Positions 36,193 through 46,140 of a stretch of DNA of 64,000 nt are shown here, piece after piece; the first letter of the stretch is position 1; each line of letters opens with the position of its first letter. The translations under genes were made by a program, and so were the position numbers. The stretch covers positions 8,766,323-8,830,322 of the forward strand of contig JAJEKV010000060.1 of assembly GCA_021234155.1 (NCBI GenBank), written 5' to 3'. Under the pieces are notes generated by a model. That model was given only the letters and a program-made list of their open reading frames with translations, ran no database searches and had not been told where the DNA came from. The stretch is from Isoetes taiwanensis. Lineage: Eukaryota > Streptophyta > Lycopodiopsida > Isoetales > Isoetaceae.

Positions 36193-36322
36193 GAAATGAA
36201 AATCGCGCCAGGCGCGATTTCAATTCTTCAAACAGAATTGAAAATCGCGCCAGGCGCGATTTCAATTATTCCAACAGAATTGAAAATGCGCCAAGCCAGC
36301 GATTTCAATTTTCTTTTTCCCT
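36193..36322. repeat. Three tandem 42-bp palindromic units
   Basis: Units alternate a GC-rich palindrome (AATCGCGCC-A-GGCGCGATT at 36201-36220 and 36243-36262, degenerate in the third) with an AT-rich inverted pair CAATTC...GAATTG. Each unit can form two hairpins. The array lies 155 bp upstream of the longest intact frame of the area. Confidence 0.88.
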
Positions 36323-36476
36323 TGTCTCACAAGTGTGTGCTTTATTATTACAGACCTACTCCGGTTTCCTCCAAAATTCTGGTGTTGATTTGAATGGAGT
36401 GCTCTCGCAAAACGTTACCTAAAAGCACAATTTCCTTTATCATGGTATGCATGAAACCATTTGAGACATATACGAA

Positions 36477-36989
36477 ATGGGTATATCCGCGGCGGTATCT
36501 GAAGGAGATGTTAGACCAAGCTTTCTTTTTATTTCCATTTGTGCAATTTGGTCGTCGATGGAGAATAGAAATATACAGGAAGTTTTGAGAGTAGTTCCTG
36601 AGTTACATAGAGATTGGGCATCTGTTTGGGATCAGAGCAAATGTAAGTCATTCAATAACCCAAAGGATCCTACAGGTAAAAAAATATTTGTGAAATGCTT
36701 GAGCGACATGATGGATGACTTGGGCGTTCAGGAGAAGGAAGACATCATTATAGTTGATGATGACGCCTTGAAGTGTTGCTCCAATCAGTCACAGTCACTA
36801 AATCCACCATCCTATCATCCTGAGGATTTTGACAAAGATGACTTCCTGCTTCGTTTTGTCAGCATCTTGCAAGAAATAGCTACAGGAAAAAAGGTCGAAG
36901 AGATACAAACACTATACCCGCAACTTAATCGGACAGGGGAAATTGACAGGGACCTAGAGAAGATCGTTCTAGAAAGGGAACTTTTTTGA
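36477..36989 (+). CDS. Hypothetical protein, 170 aa
   Basis: Longest uninterrupted frame in the 12.2-kb interval. The product is acidic in its second half: DMMDDLGVQEKEDIIIVDDD, then HPEDFDKDDFLLRFVSILQE, then EIDRDLEKIVLERELF. The inner ATG at 36561 (MENRNIQEVL) may be the true start. No signal peptide or membrane segment. No family recognised. A (TA)n tract follows the stop. It could be the last exon of the decayed plus-strand gene. Confidence 0.4.
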   Translation: MGISAAVSEGDVRPSFLFISICAIWSSMENRNIQEVLRVVPELHRDWASVWDQSKCKSFNNPKDPTGKKIFVKCLSDMMDDLGVQEKEDIIIVDDDALKCCSNQSQSLNPPSYHPEDFDKDDFLLRFVSILQEIATGKKVEEIQTLYPQLNRTGEIDRDLEKIVLERELF

Positions 36990-37010
36990 TATATATATAT
37001 ATATGTATAC
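36988..37010. repeat. (TA)n microsatellite
   Basis: Short TA dinucleotide run directly after the stop of the 170-codon frame. Confidence 0.9.
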
Positions 37011-37859
37011 AGGAAATACACTTTCCAAAAAGTTTTGAATATGAAATATACTTTACACCAAACTCTTTCGAATATATATTGTGTTCTTATATCAAAGATT
37101 ATTGGTTACGTATGCGTATTGTTCTTTTATATTACGTGTATGGTTTGCTATACTTGCAATAATTTGTATGTATATACCGTCAATAATTTAGGTGTCTATA
37201 AATACGTATGCATGAAATTGGCAAACCATCGGCTTCAAAAGCCGCCTACGCTTGTTAATATGGCACATTCTATTACCTGCCGATGAACCACGCAGACCTC
37301 TGCGTCTTGCCGCGAGCTAGAAATAGAACCGGGACTGGCTTGATGTCGCTTGCTATGAATCCCGTCCCGCTTCTATCCCGATCCCTTTGATGTTGTAATC
37401 CATCTTATATGGAATCCGAGCATGGTTTGTTCATGATCGAAAGGATCTCAAAGACTTTCCGCAATACCGCCGTCGGCGATGATTCGGATTAGTTTTTAAA
37501 GTTTATGTTCCACTATAATACGTTATTTATGGGAATAAAATCGCCCACGCAGCGATTTGACCCTTGAAAATCTACGTTCAGAGCAACTTGCTTTGCACAT
37601 TTATTTATTCGTAAAAACACTACAATTTCAATGTTTAGATTTCGTTGTCGCTTGGTGATTGTGCGAATTAATAAGCAATTTCCTACTTTTTATATTGCCA
37701 ACATTCTTTCATAATATGGGTCATTTGGACCGAATATTTGGATGCCCTTGCATTTCAACATAAAATGCATCTTCCTAGCCCGAAAATGAACTCAGTGCAA
37801 AAGTGTGGTTAATTCAATATAATGGTCAATAAATAGCTTATACGGCGCGATTTTGGAAT
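37011..37859. other. AT-rich DNA up to the right inverted repeat
   Basis: No gene seen. A weak frame (37035-37286) is Tyr/Cys/Ile-rich from AT-rich DNA. Contains two palindromes of the GC-rich family. Confidence 0.4.
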
Positions 37860-37895
37860 AGACATAATCCCAATTTAATTGAATGATGGTTATAT
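37860..37895 (-). repeat. Right 36-bp inverted repeat
   Basis: Exact reverse complement of 25692-25727, followed directly by TGTCTAGA. Confidence 0.92.
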
Positions 37896-37903
37896 TGTCT
37901 AGA

Positions 37904-38599
37904 CTTCCTAAGACAAATTGATGTAAATATGTCACATTTCATTGCCTACAATAAAATCGGTCTTATGCCCGGCAACGCCGGGCACCTATTACTAGTGTTT
38001 TCTAGACATGAATGTTTTTTATAAAAATCTAGGCGAATCATGGCCAATAATATTTTGCCAAGATTTAAGTGTCTTTATTTTTCAAGTGGAATTTTGGTGG
38101 TGAAATTTTATTCACTGGCATCCATATTTAATCAAGGACACAAACACATTATAACTATAGTTGCATGATGCAATACCACAACTTAACCTTTGCAGATGCG
38201 AACATGGCTTATCCTTGTAGATCAAATCTATTAAAAGGGAGGTCGGTAAAGAAATGCTTTCCACTGCATCCTTAAAAGTATTTGAAACACAATAGCTACA
38301 AAAATAACTCTTAACATTATCATATGTACCTGGATGGATATAGAGAATAGATTAGGTTATGAAGAAAGCCTAGAATATTGAGCGATTCCGTAAGAAATCT
38401 TCGAGAAGGATGGTAGAGGATAAGGCGAATCCAGAGTTATGATGCTTAGTGGATATGGCGAATTTTCAAGTGGACTGAGATTTGTTTGTAGAAAAGTTGG
38501 CTAATTTTATTTTTGTCATCTATAACGGGTCCTACTAAACCATAGTGTCCAAATTTCTCGATACCCTTAAAAAATAGTCTTTTGGCGAACTTTCATCCT
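37904..38599. other. Intergenic DNA right of the 12.2-kb interval
   Basis: No gene or repeat recognised. Confidence 0.4.
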
Positions 38600-39213
38600 T
38601 AAGGGCTACCCTGAGCGTGATCTTTAGGCTGCCCACACTCAGATTCAGAATCTGGAAGAAAGTCTTCAGTGTAAGCATGGAGCTTTGCTGGACACTAGGG
38701 CTGCTCTCCTTAAAGAACAGCAGGCAGGCGCCGCTATGGAAAGAAAGCAAGCTCAACTTCAGGCCACCATCACAGAACTTCTGGCTAGATCACAAAGAAA
38801 GATAAATTTCTTGTTGACACTCAGGCTCTTTACACGGGATTGCAAAATGAGCATACCTGTCAACAGCATATACCACCACGCAGGGAGAAATCTGCATCAC
38901 TGTCTTGGAAGGACAGCTAGCAGCAGTACAGACATAGGTCACAGATTTGCAAATGCAACTCAGTGACGCGCAAAAACAAAAGCTTGTGGATGATGCTGAG
39001 ATTGCTAGTCTTCAGCTGCAGGTTTCGACCCATGACCCTTCGTCTTCCCAGGCTACTCATTTTCACAGAAAGATCAAGGAACAACTCCATCTTCTAACTA
39101 AGAAAGACAATAGAATTCACAATATGGAACATCAGCTGCAGCAGGCAATTCAGTCAGCTGATGATGCTCATCATCAGCACGAGACCTACATCTTCTTGGC
39201 TGTCCACATTTAG
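38600..39213 (+). pseudogene. Coiled-coil protein fragment, frameshifted
   Basis: Reading across two or three frames gives a continuous Gln/Glu/Leu-rich coiled coil: AHTQIQNLEESLQ, LLDTRAALLKEQQAG, RKQAQLQATITELLARSQ, then DKFLVDTQALYTGLQNEHT, and finally LQMQLSDAQKQKLVDDAEIA and HNMEHQLQQAIQSADDAHHQ. Heptad-like spacing of Leu and Ala is clear. A frameshift lies near 38801, and a second frame change with an in-frame stop lies near 38880-38940. It has no start or end. The family cannot be named: retroelement gag-like and cytoskeletal proteins look alike at this level. LTR-like sequence begins 29 bp downstream, so it may be the 3' end of a retroelement's coding part. Confidence 0.5.
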
Positions 39214-39241
39214 GATGATTTTCCAAAACCCACGAGCTATG

Positions 39242-39950
39242 TGACGTTCCAGGGGAATATATGCCATAAATACGTATATTTCCAGGTACGTTATTATACA
39301 AGTCTACCTTCATAGCCGTGTATACCATAGATTAGTGGCATAGGGTGCATGACTAAGTTATTCATATAACTTAGCCAACCTTAGGTTAACCATTTTCCAC
39401 GTGGCCTAAACCTATTGGGCACCTGCCACACTGAACCACCCTATTGGAGCCACATGGCAGATGACATCAACCCTAACCTATAAATGGCCAAACCCTAATC
39501 CTAGGCCATTTTTCTGGCTCCAACAGTCTAGGAACTCTTTTCGCGCTCGAAACTCCATTTCGAGAACCGTTTGCTGTGCCATAGCCTAGCACAGCAGCCC
39601 CTAGAGCGTGTGCGCATCAGTAGAAGTGGGAGCTACTTTGGCCACCTCGAAGACCATGAGACGCTGGGAGTAGGAGGGAGTTCCTAGGGAGCAGGTATTT
39701 GGGTTAGAGTTCCTTGTAGATCATCTGGAAATTAGGACTCCAGATGAGTTAGCATTTCGTGTCTCTAGTACAACCTTCTTAGAACTCTCAGTTTAGATCT
39801 TGAACCCTAATTAATGAACCCTAACTATAAGTTAGATGTGTATGATTAGGTTTAAATGCTATTTTCATTATTATCATGTTATGTGGATATGTGATGTTGG
39901 TTGTATTGGGAAGAGGTTACATACCTAGTAGCCATTACTTAGTGAACACC
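39242..39950 (+). repeat. LTR fragment related to the TGTGACGTTCC family
   Basis: Starts TGTGACGTTCCAGG, like the 5' LTR at 60474 (TGTGACGTTCCAGC). A TATA-type CCTATAAATGG lies at about 39476, followed by CAAACCCTAATCC. The second half has the TATTGGGAAGAGG block, a counterpart of TATTGGGAAGGGG in the larger LTRs. Similarity is patchy, so this is a diverged relative. Its 3' end is lost at the copia-like LTR. Confidence 0.55.
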
Positions 39951-39954
39951 TAGT

Positions 39955-39966
39955 GCTCTAATACCA
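39955..39966 (-). other. Primer-binding site next to the copia-like LTR
   Basis: On minus reads TGGTATTAGAGC, the usual tRNA-iMet-complementary primer site of plant LTR elements, directly next to the LTR at 39967-40276. The internal region that should follow is missing. Confidence 0.6.
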
Positions 39967-40276
39967 TGTCAAGATTGCACCAAGAAAGGGAGAGCAGAGG
40001 ATGCACACCCATATCCGAGAGCGCGAACTCCCAAAACAAAGGCAAAAATGAAATTGTATTCAATATTGTATATTAATACATGAAGTGCACTGATATAAAC
40101 AAAATGGTGATACTAAGAATAATATTGTCGTTACTTAGTTAGGCCGATGCTTAGTGCTGATAAGGTATTGACTCTGTCCAGTTCAGCACTTTCTCAGCAC
40201 CACTGTGCTGAGTGCAGAGTCGTTGCTTCAACACGTCTAGCAAGATGGTGGTCTCGATATCACATATATCTTGACA
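39967..40276 (-). mobile_element. Short LTR of a Ty1/copia-type element, 310 bp
   Basis: Bounded by inverted ends TGTCAAGAT / ATCTTGACA. On minus, the 3' part has AATACAATTTCATTTTTGCC, typical of copia LTR ends, and it is followed by the primer site at 39966-39955. It is therefore the 5' LTR of a minus-strand element whose interior is gone. Confidence 0.6.
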
Positions 40277-40297
40277 GTCTCACAAAAATAAAACGAA

Positions 40298-40326
40298 ACA
40301 ATTTTTTTTGGGGGGGAGGGGGGGGA
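40298..40326 (+). repeat. T-run followed by G-rich tract
   Basis: Eight or more T followed by about 18 purines, almost all G. Could be a polypurine tract remnant or a simple repeat. Confidence 0.6.
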
Positions 40327-40576
40327 ACTTTTCCTTCTGAGTAAACTCCCGGAAAACCACCAAGCAACTACAACTACTAGATCGTCCGATATCCAAGAAT
40401 ATGTTAACATCAACTTCTTAACTATATTTCCATTAGCTTATTTATAACTCACACCTCATTATAGACTTGTTAATTGTAGCTCATTCCATCATTCTACTAG
40501 TGTCTTTAAATCGACATTGTCATTCATTAAAAAAATCTTTTCTATTCTATTTCATTCATATGCATTCATCTTTTAA

Positions 40577-40692
40577 AATGGAAAAGAAAAAAAGGAAAGA
40601 AGGGAAAAAGGAAGAAACCGAGAAAAGTTGGAGGAAAGGAAGTAAAGGTAGAAAAAAAAGAAAGGGTAAAGGGGAAGAAAGAGGGTGGGAAA
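40577..40692 (+). repeat. 115-bp homopurine (A/G) tract
   Basis: Nearly pure A/G on plus from about 40577 to 40692, able to form triplex or hinged DNA. The Lys/Glu/Arg-rich open frame across it is a by-product. Confidence 0.8.
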
Positions 40693-41724
40693 ACTGCACA
40701 ACTTTCTTCTAGCCTAGCAGCGCTGGGCTTCGTTTCTTGTTTGTTTACCTTATTGTTTTTTTCATTCTTTACCACATGGAATATATTTTAATAGGCATGT
40801 TTTGCATTTTTTTCTGATTGCTAGCCCTCATCATGTGTCATTTGTATTTCATATTGCAATCTTATTTTTCGTGTGTGTTGCATGTGATTTTAGCATCTTA
40901 AACACTTTGCCATTTACCATTTGTGTTTCTTAGCAATTTCGACATTGGCCTAAAGTTTAGTGGTAGTGCATTCTTGGAATCTGATATCCAAGGATATGTC
41001 AATACCAACTTTTTAACCAAGAATTGCTCCTTAAACGGAGGCAATTCAAAAAGCAAAATATGGTGTGACACGACTACAAATGCCAGTGAGTTTTAATTGG
41101 AATCTTTTATTGTTCATTGCTTCTAGAATAGGATCACAATGTTCTACTAAAAAATTTCCTTTATTTGATCCTTTTTACGAAGCTAAAAGAACATGTAGTC
41201 AATTAATAAATAATTTTTATTCCATAATTTTAACGTTTTTGTACTTCTTTCTGTCCATTAATGGTGCCATACAAGAATGAAAAATTATCCAAATTAATTG
41301 TTGCTGAAAAAACAAAAAGATCACAGTGTTAAGTTGCTATGGGTTTGGAATCTCTTATTATTCCTTGCTTATAATTACAATTTTCTATTTAACACGTTTC
41401 CGTTATCTAATCCTTTTAAGAAAGCCCAATCTCTATGTTTTAGAAGCAAGGAATGAAATAGAGGTGCTAGCAAGAGAGGTTAAGATATTGATATAATATA
41501 CGGGTCTATAAGTTAAGTTTCAACCATCTCAAATGCCACTACAGTGAATGGTAGCCCCAACGCTTTTTAGATTTTTGTTTGTTTGATCATTTTGCATTGT
41601 ATTGCTCATATTAAGTCAACTTTATAATGGAGCACTTGAACAAGCCCACTCATGAGGCTGAATTAACCAATCTTATGGAACTTAGGATTATGCACCTGTC
41701 AGCAAAATTCCGTTCTATATTAAA
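40693..41724. other. AT-rich intergenic DNA
   Basis: No gene recognised. A 71-codon plus frame at 41065-41280 is Phe/Ser-rich and unsupported. Confidence 0.35.
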
Positions 41725-42081
41725 ATGTTATTGGTTATATTTTTTAAATGTTGTTGGTTGTATTCTACTCTTCTATTAGAACTAGAAGTTGACAACTATT
41801 TCAATGTAAACGTGCAAGATATGGGACTTATCTTCGCTTCTTTCCTTCCCTTGGCATATCTTTATTCCATTCTTCCATACCTAATAACAATGGCAATACC
41901 AAGGGATCAGAATTCAAGCAAAGGATGTTATCGAGCAACCTCCTTCTTGTTGGCAGTCATGTTTGCTGGGGCAACCATCAGTTGGTTTGTGTACTTGATT
42001 AATGATGCTATGGCGAGGAAAGAGAATGATCATTTTACCCGTGATTTAGCCTCCGGATCCGGCTATGCCCGTTCGTGGTAA
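41725..42081 (+). CDS. Hypothetical membrane-type open frame, 118 codons
   Basis: Has two hydrophobic stretches (DMGLIFASFLPLAYLYSILP and SFLLAVMFAGATISWFVYLI) separated by a charged loop with RDQNSSKG, and a polar tail. Composition is coding-like, and it is the longest frame in several kb. The first 25 residues come from T-rich DNA and may not be coding. No family recognised; it may be one exon of a membrane protein gene. Confidence 0.3.
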   Translation: MLLVIFFKCCWLYSTLLLELEVDNYFNVNVQDMGLIFASFLPLAYLYSILPYLITMAIPRDQNSSKGCYRATSFLLAVMFAGATISWFVYLINDAMARKENDHFTRDLASGSGYARSW

Positions 42082-43000
42082 ACAGCCGTGAGAACGAATA
42101 CGATCCTTTCTACAAATGGGCATTGAGATCATCCCTTCCAACAATCTTACAAAGAAACTCTAAAGAGTTTTTGGCCATCCGACCTTGTGCACGCATAACG
42201 CCGCATATCAACAATCCAAAGGTGCATGGCGAGTGATTAGCCATCGATTATTTCATCCAATGCAAGCAAGCTTTACCTTTCTTCTCGATCCTCATATTTT
42301 TAGAAGGCCATTTCATTCAAAGATAGACGAACCGGGTATGGAGAATGAAGATCATTTGGGGCATCGGCATGAGAATGTGCCTCTCCTATGGCAACTATGG
42401 TTACAATAGGTCTTGCCTTTGGACAACTCCAATAGTTGTCAACAGAACAGACTGAAACCCTGTCAAAAAGGTTATGGTTAGTAAATAAAACATTAAAGAT
42501 AGAAAAAAGAAACAAAACAAATGCTGCATTACTTAGCTGCAAGACTCCAAGCGACTGTAGATAAGAAATCCAAAGAAAAAAAAAGATCAGAAGGCGATGC
42601 ATGCAAAAAAAAAACTGCTCAAGATTAACGGATGAAGCCTCCAGCGACTCCGCACCACCTGCATCGAAGAAATCCAAAGAAAGAAGACTATAGGCGATGA
42701 ATGCAAAGAAAAATACTGTTCAAGATTAACAGATGAAGCCTCCAGGCGACTTCAGACCACTCCAGACGAAAAATGCTTCACAAAATCACTCCCAAAATAG
42801 TCTCCAAAGCCCTAAAATACCTGCACAGAAAAAAAAAAATGATTACGGCATCAAAACATAAGAAAAATTAAAAAAAAATCGATAAACATGAGCATTACCA
42901 TGGAGCGCCTCCGCCGGACATTACTCTAGGTCAAAATGCGCGATGGCGCCGGAGATCGCCATCGCTGAAGCTTGGAAACAGAGAGAGAGAAGTTCGCCGG
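42082..43000 (-). other. Possible 5' end of a minus-strand gene, with 102-bp duplication
   Basis: On minus, a GC-rich patch at about 42970-42895 reads ATGTCCGGCGGAGGCGCTCC, then ATG|GTAATGC, like a short first exon with a donor. Upstream of it at about 43018 and 43050 are two CCACGTCA motifs of the G-box/C-box type. Downstream, a ~102-bp segment is duplicated (ATGAAGCCTCCAG at 42631 and 42733). No exon with a known domain follows, so the gene is unproven. Confidence 0.3.
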
Positions 43001-44747
43001 AGAGAAAAGGAATTTTTCCACGTCAGAAAATTTCTTTTAAGTGAACTGCCACGTCATCGCCAGAAATGTTTACAGAAACGTAATCCCGGCAAGTGGTGAT
43101 TACGTTTGTTAATTTCCGGCGGTCGGGATTCCGCCGGAAAATATTCTCGGCGGAGCCGCCAGCCTCGGCGGCGCACTCGCGATTTAGAACATTTCGTTTG
43201 AACGATTTAGAACTTTCGTTGTTTTCCGTAATTCCACTAACAGCATTAATTAAGCATCATGTTTTGCTTCGGCAGATGATGTGAATGCTATGAACAGCCG
43301 CTTTGTTCTCGAATGATCCATCTATGGTGGCTATGATTAGCCAGACCAAATCGACCTTCTCAAGGTAGATCAGAAAGGGGCCAGATTTAAGGCCAATTAT
43401 AGGGAGGTCGGATTTGTTAAGAAGAGTGCAAACTTTTATTATTTGTTTTAGAGTTTCTGTATTATATCTTTTCTAAAGAAACCCTTCCTGTATTAATGTA
43501 GTCTTTGCACAAATTCAATGTTCCTTTCTTTAGTCTTGTTCTTCAACATAATGTGAGTTTGAATCTCATGCCTACTTTTTGTGATAACTTTTTTATTGCA
43601 GAGATAACGCCAGCCTGCTAGTTATTGCCAGAAATATATGAATGAAGCAAAGTCATTCTTTTGCTTGCCCCCCAATTGGATATTACGTGGACCCATCATT
43701 CAATGGTCCATACCACTTATTTGCCCACATTAGCAATTTTATTCGCATATTGCATACTTGTTCTTATAGGGAAGGTTATTCTCCATTTTGCTTGACCTCC
43801 CAAATCGGATGATGAGACGCGGACCCATCATTCCAGTGGTCCATGCCTATTATTTGGCCACATCAGCCATTTTGATGCCTTTTGGATGTGCTCAGGTTCA
43901 CCCCTTGGGGGGCTCCAAGCTCTTTGAACCATTGTGTGTATATAGTGCATTTAGCTTTTGGTTCAATCCATTTAGTATGGCCTTAATTTATTACAATAGA
44001 CAACTCAAGTTTGGTTTCTGGCAACCATGCATTATACTTCTAATAATTTACTCAATGAAACAAGGTGCTGCGCACGGAGGGTTGCCCTCCATGGCCGGAG
44101 GATGAAGTGGCTTAAATCATAGTTCAAAGTCATATTTTGACAATCAATTCAAAACCATAACCCCGAACATTTAGAAACGAAATCCTCTGTAGCCAACGAG
44201 CTACCTTTATCTTCCAAAATGCAGCTAAAGAGTTTAGCAACCTGTGAAATAAAGAACACACGAATTTTAGAACTATAAAATATACGGGGCTATTTGGGAA
44301 AATATTTAAAATTTAAGGGCATTTTGGGAGTTTTAAAAATACGAAGGGCTTTTTGGGAATTAAGTCAAGGAAGGAAGTCAAAATAATGTGAACTTCAAGC
44401 TTGGTCTCAGTTCAAGTCTTCTAAAATTTGAACCCAGTATCAACTACAAATATGAAGGTTTTTCCAAAAAATTTAGAAGCGAGGCCACATATGAGATTTT
44501 TGTGAAGTGGACTTGGTGGCAAAGGGAACTAGTGTCTGGCTTTACCCAGTGCATTGACCATTAGTGTGACGGTTCACAATCAAAAGAGCCTCAATCCTTT
44601 ATTACATATGCACAGAAGAACCTATAAATAGGCCATTTGACTGGATAGGTCAACAGTGTTGAAGGTCATAAATGAGTAAAAAATGTAAGGTTATTAATGT
44701 TAAGATACTGTGTGAGTGTGATTAACAAAAAAACCAGTCCAGGTAGG
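43001..44747. other. Intergenic DNA with a 127-bp direct duplication
   Basis: TTTTGCTTG(A/C)CC at 43659 and 43786 starts a ~100-bp duplicated segment that includes GGACCCATCATTC. Near 44285-44360 GGGCTATTTGGGAA-like phrases recur. No gene seen. Confidence 0.5.
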
Positions 44748-45020
44748 GAAATTTCCAATCCATGTTTCTTCACAAGTCATACAATCCTGTAGAATAGCAT
44801 GAGGTTCAAAACCTTGCAGTCTTAGCTAGTAGTCATAAGAACAGAGTGCCGGTTAGACGGTTTTAGAGCGGCTGCCCAGCAACAGGGGCAACCGACAGTT
44901 TACAGGCTATTAGGAGTTTGGAGCAGTTTTCGAGATATTCTTGGCATATACCGACATATACCAGGAATATGCCGAAAACCCATATAAGCAAGGGATTGCC
45001 CCCCTAGGGGCAACCAAAAA
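44748..45020 (+). repeat. Two adjoining repeat modules shared with 50.4 and 52.3 kb
   Basis: 44748-44841 matches 50425-50516 (shared phrases CATGTTTCTTCACAAGTC and CTTGCAGTCTTAGCTAGTAG). 44842-45020 matches 52280-52465 (GGCTGCCCAGCAAC, GACATATACCAGGAATATGC, AGGGATTGCCCCCC). At 44.8 kb the modules touch; elsewhere they are 1.8 kb apart. The second module cuts into the GH28 pseudogene. Confidence 0.85.
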
Positions 45021-45640
45021 ATGCTCACATGTCTCATTGGTAGTATCTTGAATCAAGATGAATTGGGATTTTTCAATATATATTCCATCTGTATTTGGAC
45101 TATCATGAGGGTTTAGTATAGATAACCCTTCAACTATAATTTCTATGCTTTGTGCAAAGAATAGAACCATTTGTTGACTATTTTTTAAAGTTAACCCTTA
45201 CAAGCTTACATTACTACAATTGCTAAATACGATGGAGGTAGGCGCCTTTTGACATGACTACAAAAGAGAGAGACATTGTTATGTGTATGAAATAGATAAC
45301 CTGATGCAGATAAAACCATGTACATTTTGACGGTTTGTTTTACAAGAGGAATCCCACCACATATGTCCTTGCCCATCTTTCTCCAAGCATTATAAAGTCA
45401 GAGACTTCTTTTATTTCAATCCAATGCTTAGAAGCTCCGTAAATATCTGGATCTTCGGGAGCTACAATAATTCCATCAACCTGGTGAGGAGAGCAAGAAG
45501 ATTGAAAATGTTAACTTGAAATATTAAAATGCACATGAAAGAATGTTACCTGTAGGACAAAGCCTGGGGTGCAAGGGTCATCAAAAAATAATGGCATGAC
45601 AAGGAATGCGCGCGTTGAAGGAACCATTGTGAGATGGCTT
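45021..45640 (-). pseudogene. GH28 polygalacturonase-like gene fragment, broken
   Basis: Three minus-strand exon remnants line up as pectin-degrading glycoside hydrolase family 28. Exon 1 (about 45625-45550) reads VPSTRAFLVMPLFFDDPCTP and ends CAG|GTAAC. Exon 2 (45480-45340) reads VDGIIVAPEDPD then HWIEIKEVSDFIMLGE, and after a frame change DGQGHMWWDSSCK. Exon 3 (45257-45021) reads SCQKAPTSIVFSNCSNVSL, an in-frame stop (TAA, + strand 45198-45200), then GLTLKNSQQMVLFFAQ and the family signature SPNTDGI at about 45080-45107. The catalytic GDDC and later motifs are absent because the fragment ends at a repeat module at 45020. A further frameshift lies near 45630. Intact relatives hydrolyse homogalacturonan in the cell wall. 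Confidence 0.82.
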
Positions 45641-46140
45641 CACAGCACTTATCTCTTTGATAGAAGTATAGCGTTCTCCCTATGGGTTTTGAGTTTTGAT
45701 ATGGTGCGTTACCGTTACCAGAGCCCATGGCTTATTGTATTTTCTTTATGGTACATTTTTGTTTTTTTCCTATATGGTTAAACAGCACAACAAAACAACA
45801 ACGGATATTACTTGAGTATATTTATTCCTTCTCCCCTGATTTCTTACCTTCAACCTATAGCAAATGCTTGTTTGTGACACACGCAACATTTTTTCATTCA
45901 TGTTATTGACACAGATGATCAATGTTGTGACAAAAAATGTTATTGACACAGATGATCAACGTTCCGACAACAATTCATAGTTATATTGCTTTTATATTAA
46001 GTTGAAGATAACAAATACATTTCTCTTATTGTTGCTTCTAAAATACAGGGTGGCTTTACAATGCCCCGGACAGCCCTCAGAGAATAAGATGATCAAGTAG
46101 CCACTGGCCTTAATTGATTACAGTACAAGGATTAATTCCA
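45641..46140. other. Spacer between GH28 remnant and PPR-SMR exons
   Basis: AT-rich, with a small duplication of GTTATTGACACAGATGATCAA near 45901-45960. No exon seen. Confidence 0.4.

Larger units (their letters stand above)
30446..37858. repeat. Dispersed GC-rich palindrome family (GCGCxGGCGC), at least 14 copies
   Basis: Short palindromes built on AATCGCGCC-N-GGCGCGATT stand out in AT-rich DNA. Recognised at about 30446, 30501, 30555, 31031, 31098, 32660, 33898, 33941, 33997, 34044, 34081, 34120, 36201, 36243, 36285, 37538 and 37850. Most keep a GCG/CGC core and an A/T-rich edge (AAAT...ATTT). The best, at 36201-36220, has 9-bp perfect arms. All lie inside the 36-bp inverted-repeat interval, and the last is only a few bases from the right repeat. 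Confidence 0.75.
25673..37903. mobile_element. Candidate 12.2-kb DNA transposon bounded by 36-bp inverted repeats
   Basis: The 36-bp sequence at 25692-25727 (starting ATATAACCATCATTCAATT) is the exact reverse complement of 37860-37895. An 8-bp direct repeat TGTCTAGA lies outside both, at 25673-25680 and 37896-37903: directly against the right repeat and 11 bp from the left one. Inside, coding-like DNA runs outward in two directions from a central low-complexity zone: a decayed transposase-like gene on minus (26122-28918) and decayed coding DNA on plus (32083-36989). GC-rich palindromes occur throughout 30.4-37.86 kb and were not seen outside. Whether these are true transposon ends or two inverted copies of a dispersed repeat is open; the TGTCTAGA match may be chance, as its core is palindromic. 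Confidence 0.45.

Noticed and set aside
40467-40712. Lys/Glu-rich frame
   Set aside because: Caused by the homopurine tract.
42300-42677. 125-codon minus-strand frame with hydrophobic runs
   Set aside because: Phe runs come from A-tracts and half of it lies in the 102-bp duplication; no domain seen.
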